Below are positions 35,223 through 47,479 of a stretch of 64,000 bases of DNA, piece after piece. Under the pieces are notes generated by a model. That model did not search any database and was not told the origin of the DNA. It saw only the letters and a list, made by a program, of their open reading frames with translations. Source of the stretch: Oxytricha trifallax (Eukaryota > Ciliophora > Spirotrichea > Sporadotrichida > Oxytrichidae); assembly GCA_000711775.1 (NCBI GenBank), contig ARYC01003127.1, positions 16,744-80,743 of the forward strand, read 5' to 3'. Numbering within the stretch: position 1 is the first letter of the stretch; the number at the start of each line of letters is the position of its first letter. The translations under genes and the position numbers were made by a program.

Positions 35223-35727
35223 CTATCCTACCTGGTAGGACTTAAGATGTCAGCAGGCTTGTACTTCACAAGGCGACACTGAGAGAAGACCGTAAAGAAC
35301 AAAAGATTATAATGATGAAGATGATGAAGAAATTTTTTCTTTTAGATATTCATTTTGTTTTTATATATTAAGTATTCTAATTAATGTTAATTTAATTTCT
35401 TCAATAATAAATTTTTCTGATTATTCTTCATAATCAATTAGAAGGTTTGACTAGAATCCTTATTAAATTACCAAATTTGATGTCTAAGTTTCATCTAACT
35501 CATTCGCTTTTGTACTAATGTCAATTTAGTAATTGATATGGTTTAAAACGACACTCACATCTTCCAATCTTTCAGTTTTGTTTCAAGCAGGTTTATAAGA
35601 TCTCTTACTAAAGACCTTAAACAAGAGTCCAGTGAATTCATTGACTGCCAGAGTATTACCAATTATCTTATTACATTCAAGTTTTTTGAATAATGTGAAT
35701 TAAAAGTAAATTAATTAATCAAAATGA
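35223..35727 (+). CDS. Exon with TWQ-RC motif and acidic stretch, paralog of 12600-12758
   Basis: A T-rich tract ending in AG (35221-35222) is a good 3' splice site. The frame from the CCT at 35227 is open for 166 codons to a TGA at 35725-35727. It starts PTWQDLRCQQACTSQGD, TERRPQRTKDYNDEDDEE, continues through a hydrophobic stretch (FCFYILSILINV) and ends with LTSSNLSVLFQAGLQDLLL. The first 35 residues match the minus-strand fragment at 12600-12758. The same upstream intron sequence (AAAAAACATATCTA) precedes the next exon at 35817, suggesting a local duplication. Family unknown. Confidence 0.5.
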
Positions 35728-35812
35728 GAATTATAAAAATGTCTGATCAGAAGGTGCCGGTCATTCATTAAAAATGTAAGTTATAAAAAACATATCTAAA
35801 AATTTTAATTTT

Positions 35813-36082
35813 ACAGGGGTGGCACCGAGATCGGTTGAGAAGTATACATGCGAGCAAGGCTAAGCTGAAAACCAAAAGAAGAGAAAAAAAACTTACACTT
35901 GGATTGATGGTAGTAAGTATGGGAAGGAGAATGGAAGAATGAAACGCTTTTTTAGAGATTATCATTTTTGTTGTTTTAGTTATTATTGTTATTATTATTA
36001 ATTCATTTTAATTTATATTTCATTTTATTCAAAAAAATCTTGTTTCATTGAGATTGCTTGGAAAGACTTTCTTCAAATGTGA
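35813..36082 (+). CDS. Exon with a possible MORN-type motif
   Basis: It follows a 3' splice-like TTTTACAG (AG at 35815-35816) and is open to a TGA at 36080-36082. It reads VAPRSVEKYTCEQGQAEN, a basic stretch, then YTWIDGSKYGKENGRMKRF, which fits the Y-W-x-D-G-S-x-Y-x-G pattern of a MORN repeat. Only one repeat is visible, and the following 40 residues are Tyr/Phe-rich A+T-driven sequence. A competing minus-strand frame (35768-35965) is low in information. MORN proteins often bind membranes or phosphoinositides, but a single repeat is weak evidence. Confidence 0.4.
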
Positions 36083-36189
36083 CTCAAGATGCTATAAATT
36101 GTCAATTCAAGCAGAAGAATTTTAAATTTCATTGAAAGGCTTACAAAGCCATAGTTATCTGAAATTATTAATCTCCTGCAATAAAAACG

Positions 36190-36637
36190 AAATCGGTTTC
36201 AATCAATAGCAGAGGGCGTGGAGGTCCTTATAATCTTGGCAAACTCATTAGCACCATCCAATATTGAAAACTGAAGCTTGATATAGACCTTTCTTGAAAT
36301 ATGGGGGAAGCTTCGTTTACACCTGGAAAATCCCAGCTAAGAGCTATCGCTTAAACTGTAAATCTACGAAAGAGATGGGAATATTGCGTCGCTTTCAAGT
36401 GTGTCAGCCACTAATTTATAAAAAATAAGGGCAAATTCACTGATTATTCTTCTTCAAAGCTCGCATAGCAAGTAGATAACCTATATTAGGATTGTAAATT
36501 TTGGTTGAAAGCCGAACTGTATGATATATTAGATCCAGGTAGCAAGACTCAAGGTTCTTGAATCTATTGTAGGAGACAGCAGTCCATTGCCAGATTAAAA
36601 CTCCTAAAGCTTGCCTATCTTGTGAGAGACAGGGCAT
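36190..36637 (-). CDS. Unrecognised minus-strand coding island
   Basis: G+C is clearly above background. From an ATG at 36635-36637 the frame reads MPCLSQDRQALGVLIWQW, YLDLIYHTVRLS, IGYLLAMRALKK to a TGA near 36438. Downstream two frames are open, one with LVADTLESDAIFPSLSQ and LQFSILDGANEFAK, the other with FTVQAIALSWDFPGVNE. No family is recognised. A one-base shift near 36430 would join the first part to the ADTLES frame. Confidence 0.4.
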
Positions 36638-37012
36638 TTCCTCATGTCGATGTTTAATTTAAAAAATGGGATATTGGATATTTAACCCAAATATATAAAA
36701 TAATAAATCGAGTTTATCACAGCCTGTAAAATACTTCTCTAAGGAGGTATTAAATCGTAAATTTTGATGAGATTTTTTTAAAAAGGGTTATCGAATAAGC
36801 CAATTTCCATGTGCACAAGTGCATCAAAACATGATATCGGTTTGCAAAAATGAATATACATTTTAGATAAATTTTTGAAAGTAAAGTATTTAATAAATCA
36901 ATAAAACTGCTCTCATTTTTTATCAGAATACTTCTTTATTTATTAACTATTCAAAATCATTCATTAAATTTCAAAACTATAAATTTTAATATAATTAAAA
37001 TATGCTAACACT

Positions 37013-37235
37013 ATTGAGTGGTTTCAACTCAAGCCTAATTCAAACATCTGTAATTGCGACAGCAGATCTGAGAAAAGAAAGGCCCTGACCTACTTAAAAG
37101 AATCTTTTTGCTGAGCTCAAAGCTCCTGAGCAGGATAATGACTATATTTTATTTGCCTGGCAAAGGGCTGTATCCCATCCTACAATCTCTATTTATTGAA
37201 TTAAGAAGCACGGTAACACTACTCCTTGATCAAAA
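37013..37235 (+). CDS. Unrecognised coding island with Cys-x-Cys
   Basis: It reads IEWFQLKPNSNICNCDSR, KRKALTYLKE, and after a one-base shift LFAELKAPEQDNDYILF, WQRAVSHPTISIY, TGA, IKKHGNTTP. The protein-like composition is strong for its length. Domain unknown. The frame change is near 37110. Confidence 0.4.
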
Positions 37236-37476
37236 TTTATAAGTGAAACACCCATTCGAGTATCTGAAAATCAATTCAATACTACTTCCATTTTCTAAAT
37301 TTGCAAATAACTTAATCTTAATTTCTTTTGATTTTCATAATGCATCGTCCCCTCATTTAATTGCTTTCAAATCTATCAGTCATAGAAAGTATGGCCATTT
37401 CTCTTGCAATATAATTAATTATTTTATATTATCACGCGCCTTGTGTATTAGTCATTTGAGAATCATTATAAATTGA

Positions 37477-39000
37477 TTTATCTATTATTCTTATTTGATG
37501 AGTAATTGCTGCATTTCAAGAAATAATTAAATTCATCTATAAAGTAATTTATTGTTAATTAATATAATTTTTATTTAAAAAGAACTTCATATATCTTACA
37601 ATAATTTTGGCTCTTGGGGCTTTATTAATTTCAAAAAACACTTAATAAGGATTCAATACTGTAAGAGATGAAATTATTCCGTCTCTTTATAAACACAAAA
37701 GACATTAATTACGATGATAAATTACTTATTTTTCTGTCATTTTAAAACATTTGATGTTTTAAATTAAATTTTTATCAGAATTTTATAATTTTAAAATGCA
37801 TATTGAGAAGTGATAAACCATAATGTTGTGAATGTGACTGGGAAGCAAAAAGACCATAAAAATTTGGGGGAAAATTTTCTCGCCTCGAGGAAGTTTCCTG
37901 ACCTGTTATTTATTTTTATGTATAATTTTTATCAATTACTCATAAAATTGTTAGTCTAACATGTTTTTATTTCAGTAATTGAAAGTTATTGGTTAAACAT
38001 CCTTTAAGGGTTCACATAATAAAGTTTCACTTGTTGTCTTAAATTATATTGAATTGGTTTGATCAAGATAATTTGAATTAGAATTCTGATAACAATTGCA
38101 CAGTCTTATAAGAATAACAATGAATGCAGGGAGGAAAATAGGAAAGTGAAGAGATGAGATATTAATTTTTTTCTTTTAATAAAAAAGTTGAAATTGATAG
38201 ATTCACATTGACTTGTAAGTTCCAAAAGGTCGTTGATAGTTTTTCGATAACTTAATTATAGAATAAAAGAATTTATAAAGATTAAAAAAATTAAAGTGCA
38301 GAAGACTTACTCAACCCAAAAAAATTCATTAAGCAGCTGAGAGAAATATATACAAATTTTAATTTGAAAGAAAATTGTCTCTCTTGCAGAGTCATTAATA
38401 AACTGACGGTGATTTAACAAGCTTAAAAAATTTTGATAATTTTGATAATTAAAATGAAAATATTATTAAAAAATAATTGAAATTATAATAGTTCTTATTG
38501 GAATTTAATCTTGTAACATCGTTAAAATATAAATGAAATGGGGTAATTGAAAATGAGGATCTAACAGCAAGTGTAATTAAAATTTATTGTTACTAATTTA
38601 GTACGCTTTACATCTTGAATTGATCTTTAATAGTCTAATTTTGTATATTATATTCATTATTTTAATATATTAGACTAAAAGATGATTAACTTGAAGTTTA
38701 AAGATGCAAATAAATTTATTTTACTTAAATCTCACATTTAGTATTTATCTTCTTCATAAATGAATATCTAAAATGATGAATGGGCTTATTTGAAAACTTT
38801 AAGGTAAGATATGTTCTTTACTTCTCAAATAAATCATTACTATTTTAGATGAAGGATCGCAATTTCAAAATAGAATTTATGTTTTAACTTTATTTGCCCT
38901 ATCACAGTGATATAAGTAAGAAATCCTTAGAAGATGACTTAAAATAATCATCTTAGATTCTTTCTTACATTTAGATATGTTTTGACCAGTCTAATAGCAC
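37477..39000. other. AT-rich spacer
   Basis: No supported gene, palindrome or repeat. Confidence 0.4.
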
Positions 39001-39029
39001 ATACTACATGATTGCTAATACGAAGCATA

Positions 39030-40180
39030 TGAAAGATAGTCCCACAAGAACTATTTCACAATTAAGCAATATATGAGTTTCAAAAGGGTCAGGAATACGG
39101 CATTAAGGTTTAAAATGAGGCTAATTCATCTAAAAAAATACTATTAAAAGAAATTAAAATCTAATTTTTAATTACGGGAAATATAGGATTAGTTTAATTA
39201 AATATCTTGCTAGATACAAGCTAATTATTTTTACTAACTGTCTGTTGATAAAACGAAGGAGTTTAAAAGCAATTACTGCTTCATTTGTTTATCTCAGGAT
39301 ATCTAAGTGGGAAACTCTTGAGCGTGATTCAATTTTATGGGGATCATAGCCAATTAACAGAGGACATAATACTTATCTGAATATCGTAACCATGATTAAA
39401 GTAGCATTCAAATTTGATAAAGGATTCCGGACTTCTCAAGCTAAAGTGCATTTCATTAGTCAGATCTCTACAGGAATGCTTACTCATGTTGCTAAAATTA
39501 AGATATGAAGAAGTAGTGTTAATTTAGAATGAATTTTCAGAAAAGTGTAATGGAGAAGTCATTTATGTATCTTATTTAATACAGCAAAAACGAAGCAATT
39601 AAAAGATTAATAGCGTTTTGGTTGTGGGTGGAAAACTACACAAACTGATATGCTTAGAGAAATTATCATTTTCGATGTTTTAGAAGACTAAGTCTTACTT
39701 TTCTTTGTAAAAGCAGCAAACATCAATTAGGTTCCATAAATTACATTGATAGCGAGATGTACTATTCGCACTACTTTGGCATGAAAATAGTCTCGCTAGG
39801 ATGAAAAAGATAGCAGAGAGAAAAGGTTATGCAATTGATGTAAGATATGAGAACATAAAGATGGTATTTAAGAATTCTTGCTTTGTCATTACCAATGACG
39901 ATTTGTGGTGAAATGAGTAAGCTTGATCGAGATGCTTTTTAAACGATAAACCATCTGCTCAATGACTATCGTTTATAGAAGTTGATATGAAAGATTTCCT
40001 TTCATCACATCATAACTGGAAGTTTATTTATACAACAGGTACTTTTAGGAAAGAATAGCAGATCTCACAGCGCTAATGGATGATACCCTATAAGAATAAT
40101 AATAAAAAGTACCATAAAATAAATGTGATCAATCTAGAAGTTCAGATTAATCGATTGCTTAAACCGAATAGTTTGTAATT
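39030..40180 (+). pseudogene. Decayed Rep-like gene (HUH nuclease plus SF3 helicase pattern)
   Basis: Motifs occur in the order and approximate spacing of rolling-circle Rep proteins of circular ssDNA (CRESS) viruses and related plasmids. There is a FTIKQ near 39060 (position of motif I), HLKKY near 39128 (motif II is normally H-hydrophobic-Q), and YLRISKWE near 39285 (region of motif III). GHNTYLNIV follows near 39360 (compare G-x-R-x-D-L). A degenerate Walker A lies near 39630 (VLVVGG and KTTQTDM in two frames), CFVITNDDLW near 39885 (motif C, ending in Asn) and LDRDAF with INHLLND near 39925 (arginine-finger region). Frameshifts and TGAs separate most blocks. No intact catalytic Tyr motif or Walker B was found. 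It could be an endogenous viral relic or another helicase family. Confidence 0.4.
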
Positions 40181-43100
40181 AATAGCAAAACTATTTTAAT
40201 AATTTATTTGCATCCATAAACTTCAAGTTAAACGTTTATTAGTATAATTCTCTATTTTTGCGTTTTATAATCGTCTGATACCTTCCTTACATCAAATAAG
40301 TTCCCGTTTAATCGTCTTTTATTCTAATATATTTAAATAATTACTATTAATCTAGCAAACTATTATAAGGACAGTTAGAAATCTCATATTTAGTTTAATG
40401 ATTTAAAGATCAAATTAGGATTAAATGCTAACTAAATTAGTAACAGTTATACTACTTAAACTTATTGTTATATTTTTATATTCAATTTCCCCAATTAAAT
40501 TATATTTTAACTATAGTATTTATATAAATAAATATTTAAATTGACTCTAAATCGTATTTAATAAAATTTTAAATCAAAGGCAACTCAAGAGAATAAAATT
40601 TGGCATTTTCCAGAGAGGGAATTTAAAATAACTCTTCCTGATTATTTCAAGAAAGTAAAGTTTTTTTTCATTTGAGTGGCAATCCTGCTATCATTCTTTG
40701 TGAACTTTTTAGTTAAAGTATAATTCATAGATCTTTTTTTTAATAAAATAATGTATATACTATTGACTGTTATATAAAATTAAATATAGTATTAGTAATG
40801 CATCTTTATTATAAATCTACTTCAATTAATTAATTTAAAATTCTCCTAGCCATTTAACTGAAATACGGAGAAAATGCTTTCTACCTTTTTATGCAGATAA
40901 TTATTTTTAATGGAGTTACAAAATATTTCAATAGAAAAATGGCCTATGTTTTGAAGAAAAACATAAGACAGAATAACAAAAATTTTATTTAATTTTGAAA
41001 TTTAAAAGGAAGATAAAAGAAAGAATTTTAATAATTTTATAACAACTAAGATATTTAGGATTGATGTACTAAATATGCTTAATGATTTTAAGGAAATCCT
41101 TTTGGGATTTTTATTGACAGATTATTATGGAAAATGTTATTATAAAAATTTCTCGAATTTCTCAAATAAAATTTGGGATTAAGAATTTGTATTAAATCAT
41201 AAATTTTTTTAAAATTTTGAACAATAAGCTAAAACTATATTCTTGATAAACTAGTCAATAATTTGAACTCAGATCTTTAATATATTTTTAAAGTACAGAT
41301 TTTATTAACTTAATTATATGCGATAAAAAATTAAATTGTGCAGGAGGTGCTGGCATTACTCTCCCTTATTTATTTCTAAGAGAATAAGTGTATCCTAAAA
41401 TTTTGGAAATTATGTCATAGTTCTAAATATATATTTAAACTTTACCTTGTCGAACTTTATTTTTATAGAGACTAATATTTGAAAAACATTTGCCAATTTC
41501 AACTGAAAGAGCCTCCAAATAAAAACCCAAGAGTAAAATTCTTGACAAAATTTGTAAATAATATTGCATTTATAAATAAAAATTATTCATTCTAGGGTTT
41601 AATAGTTAAAATTTTATTTTTAAAATTATTAACAATCAATGAGAATCAAACTCTTTCCAAACAAATTAAAGTCAAGTACTTAGGTTTAGTATTTGATTTT
41701 TATTATCCTTTTTATCAGTTAAATATCTAAAACGTTATGTGTGCAATTTTTATATATTAAATTAATATTTGAGCGAGTTTTTTTAGAATTCACAGAAAAA
41801 GCTTTACAATTTAGAAGAATCTCAAATGAAAATAACTATAAATGCAAATGAAATTTTTTAACGAGAAATAAAATTAATTCAATCTCAGTGGTTGTCATAA
41901 TAGCAAAGTTGCAGATGGAAAAGAAAATTTATAAGATAAAGTTATAACCAGAATTAGGGAAGGCATGTCTATTAAGATTTATTAAATTTGTTAAAGAAAT
42001 GAAAATATTTGTAATAAAAAAAGGATTAGTAAAAGACAGAGTAAAACTAAATATTTTTAAGATTAATAATATAAAGTTAAAAATTAATCTTTTTGTTTAT
42101 AAATAATTCTTATAATTTTATTTTCTTCATTTATATAGAGAAGGAACTATTTTTATTAGAATATGTTGTGAATTTTAACAATTAAATAATCTTTTTACTA
42201 AACATATCCAATACAATAATACCAATTTTTTTTTGATTTTTGCTTTTATTGCTATAGAATTTAGTGTATATTCTTATTTAAAGCAGCAAATGGATTTGAA
42301 ATATATAATTTAGCATATTGAAACGCTAAATGATTTGATTTATTGAAAAAAATACAGTTTTACACATTAACTAAAACATTCTGGCTTTACGCTCAAGATT
42401 TACTTATTTCAATTTTATGCAAAATTTTTTAAAAGCATCTAAATCAGAGAATTGGATCAGTATCTCATGGGAGTTTGAATAAGAGATTAATGTGCTTTTG
42501 AAGTTTATACTTGCTTGAGGAGAATTTAACAAATCTGTAGAAATTTAATGAAATTTTAAAGAAATTAAAAAATTTATTCTTTTGAGTTTTAATTAAAAAT
42601 AAATAATAGGGATATGGGTAATTTATTTTGCATAAATTATAATAAACTGATATTGGTTTGAAAAATTCATCTCAAGGGAATGTTTTAATTATATAATTAT
42701 TAATGGTAATTATATTTAAACTTATAAAAATTTAATAATTGAACACTTTGGAGATAAGTTTATATTAATTTTTGTAAAAACAATTCAAATTCTTACTTTA
42801 ATGCCTCTAAAAGAGCATTTCTTTATTGTTTATATTTAATATGGAGATGGCTGCAAAGCGCCTCTTCTGTAATTGATTGGAAAATTAATAGACCAAATGA
42901 TTGAAAGCATTATGAAATATGATGAAATATTTTAACAGTAGTAATAGTAAATATCTATAAATTGGCAAAATAGAGTGATCAGCAAAAGTAAGCCTACAAA
43001 TGTATGATTTTCTTAAATTAACTAGGAAATTAATGATTAAACCTCTGTCACTGTCTATCTCCAAAAAATCTCTATAGTTTCATATCTGACTGATAAAAGA

Positions 43101-44720
43101 GCATTTATAATTTTAAAATGCTATAGGATATTTTCTTAAAGTCTGGTTTATAAAATCAAAGGAATGTAACTAAATAAATGCAGAAAATAAATTAAAAATA
43201 AATTGGCATTAACCTATCGTTCTAATCATAATGATCCCTAATGGTGGCAAATCGTATCTTCAGCTCACCCAAAAATTCAAGCCTACTAGATCTTCTCATT
43301 TTGAGATTGTTATTGCGGGGAAAGTAATTACTACCCTGTAGAGATACTATAATTTCCCTTTATATTTAAAGTATTTTGTGATAATTACATTTATTAATTA
43401 ATTTGTTTCGGGTATAGTTTAATCAATTACAAGAATTAATACAATCCAATAATAAGACTCTTTCATATTAATTGCACTACAGTAAACTATTTCATCAGTA
43501 GCACGTCATCTTTGGAATGTTTCATGCCCTTCAAATATATAAAAGCACATTTAAATTCTAGTTTAGTCAGATAATTATTATTGCCCTGGTTGTTTTTATT
43601 GAATGCTTAGTTAATAAGTGCTTGTTCCATTTACTCTCGTAGACTATTATCTAAAGTTATAGCTGCTTTGAGCAATTTTATTGGACTAAAATTACTAAGT
43701 GTTTGTCAATAAAATATTGAATTTAGCTATGTTTGAGTTTTGAATTTAAACCTACCCACACCTTGAATTTAGTTGAAAAACTAAGGTTAAGAAATGCATT
43801 TTATGAGTGTTGAGGTCATATTGATATAAAAGACATTTTAAAATTATTGCATAAAAGAATTTAATCGTATATTATTTTGCTGATTGAAGTTCATTTGAGG
43901 GTTTAGCGGTTGATAGCTTAAAATTGATAAAATTGGCTTTAACAGTAGTTCAATCAGCTTTTACTAAGTCTCGGTCTAAAATTATAGATTTAATGTTATG
44001 GGCGCTGAAACATGTCACCATGATGTGCTATGAATAGAAGTTTATTTACTGCTATTGACAATAGAGCAATTATTAATGGTGTTATTGTCATCAAAATTTA
44101 TAATAGGCTTTTGTAAATTTAAGCAATTATCTACTTGTCCCTTATACTGAACTGATACTGAAGCTATAAAAGCAGATTTTGATTGTTTTCATATCTTTAC
44201 TCCACCATTTTGAATTATATTTTACTATTTAAATTTAATTTGTCCTTATTACTTGATTATTTTTTATTCTATTTGTTGTGAATGAATAGATTTCTCTGAT
44301 TGAAACACATTTAGAAGAGTAATTTAAATTTATAAAATATTAATTTAATAACTTAAAAAAATAGATGCCATTCATATCTGAAGAATTAGCTGATTCCGAT
44401 GATCTAAAGATAAATATAAGCGATAATTAAATACTTTTATTCTATCATAGTATTTTTGGTTAATCAATTGGTTGGCTGATCTTTCTTCAATTTACATTAT
44501 TTCATTCTTTATGCATTTGATTTCTAAATTGTATTTATCATCAATAAATGCCATTAAATAATTTAAATTATTCTATTTTTTTAAATTTTTAATTCTCTTA
44601 AGCAAGGTTGTATTGTAAGTAACCCAGAAATTTACGATAACTACCTAAGATTTTATGATTAATAAATCTAACTCATTGTTTAATTTTTTTATTTTAAAAG
44701 GAGAAACTTACATTTAGTCG
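40181..44720. other. Long AT-rich block, no gene supported
   Basis: It is open in many frames because only TGA stops, but composition is near-random A+T. A GC-richer patch at 43220-43330 is too short to call. Confidence 0.4.
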
Positions 44721-44734
44721 TATAGTTCTTATTG

Positions 44735-44938
44735 CAATGGCAGACTCAAGATTATTTTAGCGCTCAACCAATTCAAAAGCAGTTCTTGAAATAGCACACC
44801 CAAAGTAAGTTAATTCAGGAGTTTAGTTCACTCCTGTCCAACAAAATTGCAGCACAGAGAGATGCGCAAGGACAAGAAGAGTATAGAGATGAATATTACG
44901 ATGAAGAGGAGGATAATTTAGAAGAAATGGAGGAATGA
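44735..44938 (+). CDS. Coding island with acidic C-terminus
   Basis: The plus-strand frame reads WQTQDYFSAQPIQKQFLK, LIQEFSSLLSNKIAAQRD and an Asp/Glu/Tyr-rich tail before a TGA at 44936-44938. TAG and TAA are used as glutamine. The upstream boundary is unknown; an ATG 20 bp earlier is in another frame. The following 200 bp are also Lys/Glu-rich in the same frame (up to about 45180), so the TGA could be a nonsense change within a longer charged region. No family recognised. Confidence 0.4.
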
Positions 44939-45888
44939 GTGGATAAGAATGATGACTAAGAAGAGGAAGAAGAAAAGAAGGGTTTAGAAGTTTAAGAAGA
45001 GAGGAAAGAGGAGGATAAAAATATGAAAGAGGGCGATGATAAGTATGATGAAGATGCCTGTGGTGAAGTGGGTATATATATATATATTTGGATTAAAGAA
45101 GAAGATGATTGGATTTCTTTTACAAAGAAGTTAAAGATGCTTTCATTAGATAGAGACGATTCAGTCGTATAAATATATATTATAAAAATCCACATGAGTA
45201 TAATTTTGGTTATTAATAACTGTAAAAATCAATAATAATGAAAAAGATAAAGGAATTTAAACAAACTGATTTTAACATAATCTATTTCATTAATTAAGCA
45301 AATGTATTTTATTTTTATCATTTTATATTAATATTTTACTTTCTAGAGCTCTCTTACTTTAACATTTTGTCTTTCATATCATTCATTGAAGAAAATATTT
45401 TTAATTATTTTGGTATTCATGAAATTCAGATTCTTTATGCAATTTAGGTTTTCCTTTGTTTTATTGAGGATTTCTTAGCTGTCTTGAGTTTTTCTATATA
45501 ATGAATTTCTCTAAGTATTTGACGATCCCCTCTAATATCTAAACTAATTTCTTCAACAATAAACAAAGATGAAACATTAGAAATTAATTATTCAATTAAC
45601 GATATAATTCATTGATGGGCAGTAATATCAAACTTAGGGGCTGTGTGGGGGGGGGACACAGAAAGCTATAACTTATGAGATAGAGTTCGAACCTAGCAAG
45701 ACCAAAGTTTTTATGAGAGTTAAGTTTAAATTACTATATTTATCATATTATCTTTTTGCTGTAAATTTCATAACTTAATGAGTGCATACAGTTATTATCA
45801 ATACTAATCCCATCAGTCATACCACTTAATAATTATATATAATTTTAAAATAGCATAGCAATAATAACCTTTATTGTTAAAATATTTA

Positions 45889-46411
45889 ATGACTGTAATT
45901 AAAGATGATGATGGAACAGATAAGCATAGCTTCCACTCCAAATTGGCAGTAGTATAAGCCAATTAAAATTACTAAAATTATAGGATACAGATAAATTATT
46001 ATAGAGCCATATTATCTATGAAATTTTTGTTTTTAATAGAGGCATATAAAAAACTAAAAAGAAGACTACCCCTGGAGGATCAGGTATTTGTAAACCCCAA
46101 TTAAGTATAGAGTTATAGTTTTAATATTATTTGTGTAATTTTTTAAAACTTTAGATTTATTAATTCAGTAAATTACATGCAATATTTTATATCTATATAG
46201 TTTTTATTGCTAATTTTCTCTAAAGAGATCATAAATCATTTCATAAGAAGTTTGAAATTGAAAATAAACTAACAGGTGCGTCAGAGTGACAATACTGAGA
46301 CCATTCACTTCAAGATTCAGGATTAACTGGAGTATATAACTCGTTTACTAGAAGCAGTCGGTATATTAATGACTGGCAAATCAGAGGGTCTTGGACCACT
46401 TAATGAGGGAG
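45889..46411 (+). CDS. Two-segment gene start with a CAGGT junction
   Basis: The ATG at 45889-45891 opens MTVIKDDDGTDKHSF, NQNYQNYRIQINYYRAIL, LIEAYKKLKRRLPLEDQ, 65 codons to 46083. The sequence 46084-46275 (192 bp) begins GT and ends AG. The frame then resumes exactly: VRQSDNTETIHFKIQDQL, YITRLLEAVGILMTGK, EGLGPLNEGG, with another GT at 46412. CAGGT stands at both edges of the interruption, so it could be an intron or an IES flanked by a 5-bp pointer. The precise frame match across the gap supports a real gene. Family unknown. Whether it continues into the 47.5 kb segments is open. Confidence 0.55.
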
Positions 46412-47479
46412 GTAAATTAAAAGCAAGCAACACTTATATTGCTATAATTAGTTTTTAATATCATGTTTTGATAAGTGTTATGAGTAAAATATTATTATTC
46501 AATTAAAAATGAGAAGATATTGACTTAAATTTCATTTATGATTCGAAAGTTAAATAAAAGAAGCATTATTGGATTCTCATATTTGCAAAATGAATAAAAT
46601 TAATGAGTAAACTCAGGGTTTATCATCAAGATTTTCTTATTTAAATGAGGACAGTAACTAACAACAACAAAAAATAGAACAGTTTTTATAATTTTTTAAA
46701 GTCTTGAAAATAGATTGTAATTGAAACCTAATCTAAAACAATTAAAATTTAAAAACATTTTATAATTTAAATTATGTATAGTAAATATTTTCTATATTCG
46801 TTAACCTCCAAAAATACTTGATTCTTATATATCGAGGACTATCAATACAACATTTAATCTTTTTATTTACTCACTCATGAACCTATACCATCTCATCAAT
46901 ATATATATATATATCCTTCTAAAATCTTCCAGTACATATCCATCAAATTTCAATAAATGCACATACCAAAATTAATCATTAATAGTCTTCAAATAATTAA
47001 ACAGTAAAACAATCAGGGTGTTGCGTAGTAGTATAATTGGATCCTTTTTTTGGGGTTTAGCAGAAATTACATAAGCATTTAAGAGGAAATTTTTAATTTA
47101 TGCCAGAAGACATTTCTAAAGACACTTTTTCTGCTAAAATGCCTATATTTGATTTCTATTAATACATAGAAATGGAAATATTACATAATAAAATTATTTA
47201 ATTATATATTATATAAGTTATTACTATTAATAATTTAAGTCCAAGAAAATGCTAATAGCTATAAACTTTAAATTAGAAAAGCAAAAGCTAACTTCAAAGC
47301 GAGGGTCTAAGCTTAAATTGGATTTCATTTAAATAAGTATGGAGTATAAATTAAAACATGATTTATTTAACTAAGCTTCTGATGTTACATTCACTTATAT
47401 TTTTTAATGATTCATCATTTTAATTCATAATTATTTTTCGGTATTTTATCTTAGACATATTGTGAAAAACATTATTAAG

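Noticed and set aside
45640-45715. tRNA-like string (GTTCGAACC after a G-run)
   Set aside because: The T-arm stem does not pair, and no acceptor or anticodon stem can be formed; the GTTCGAAC is a chance palindrome.
46880-46912. TA dinucleotide run and other simple repeats
   Set aside because: Ordinary simple sequence in an A+T-rich genome.
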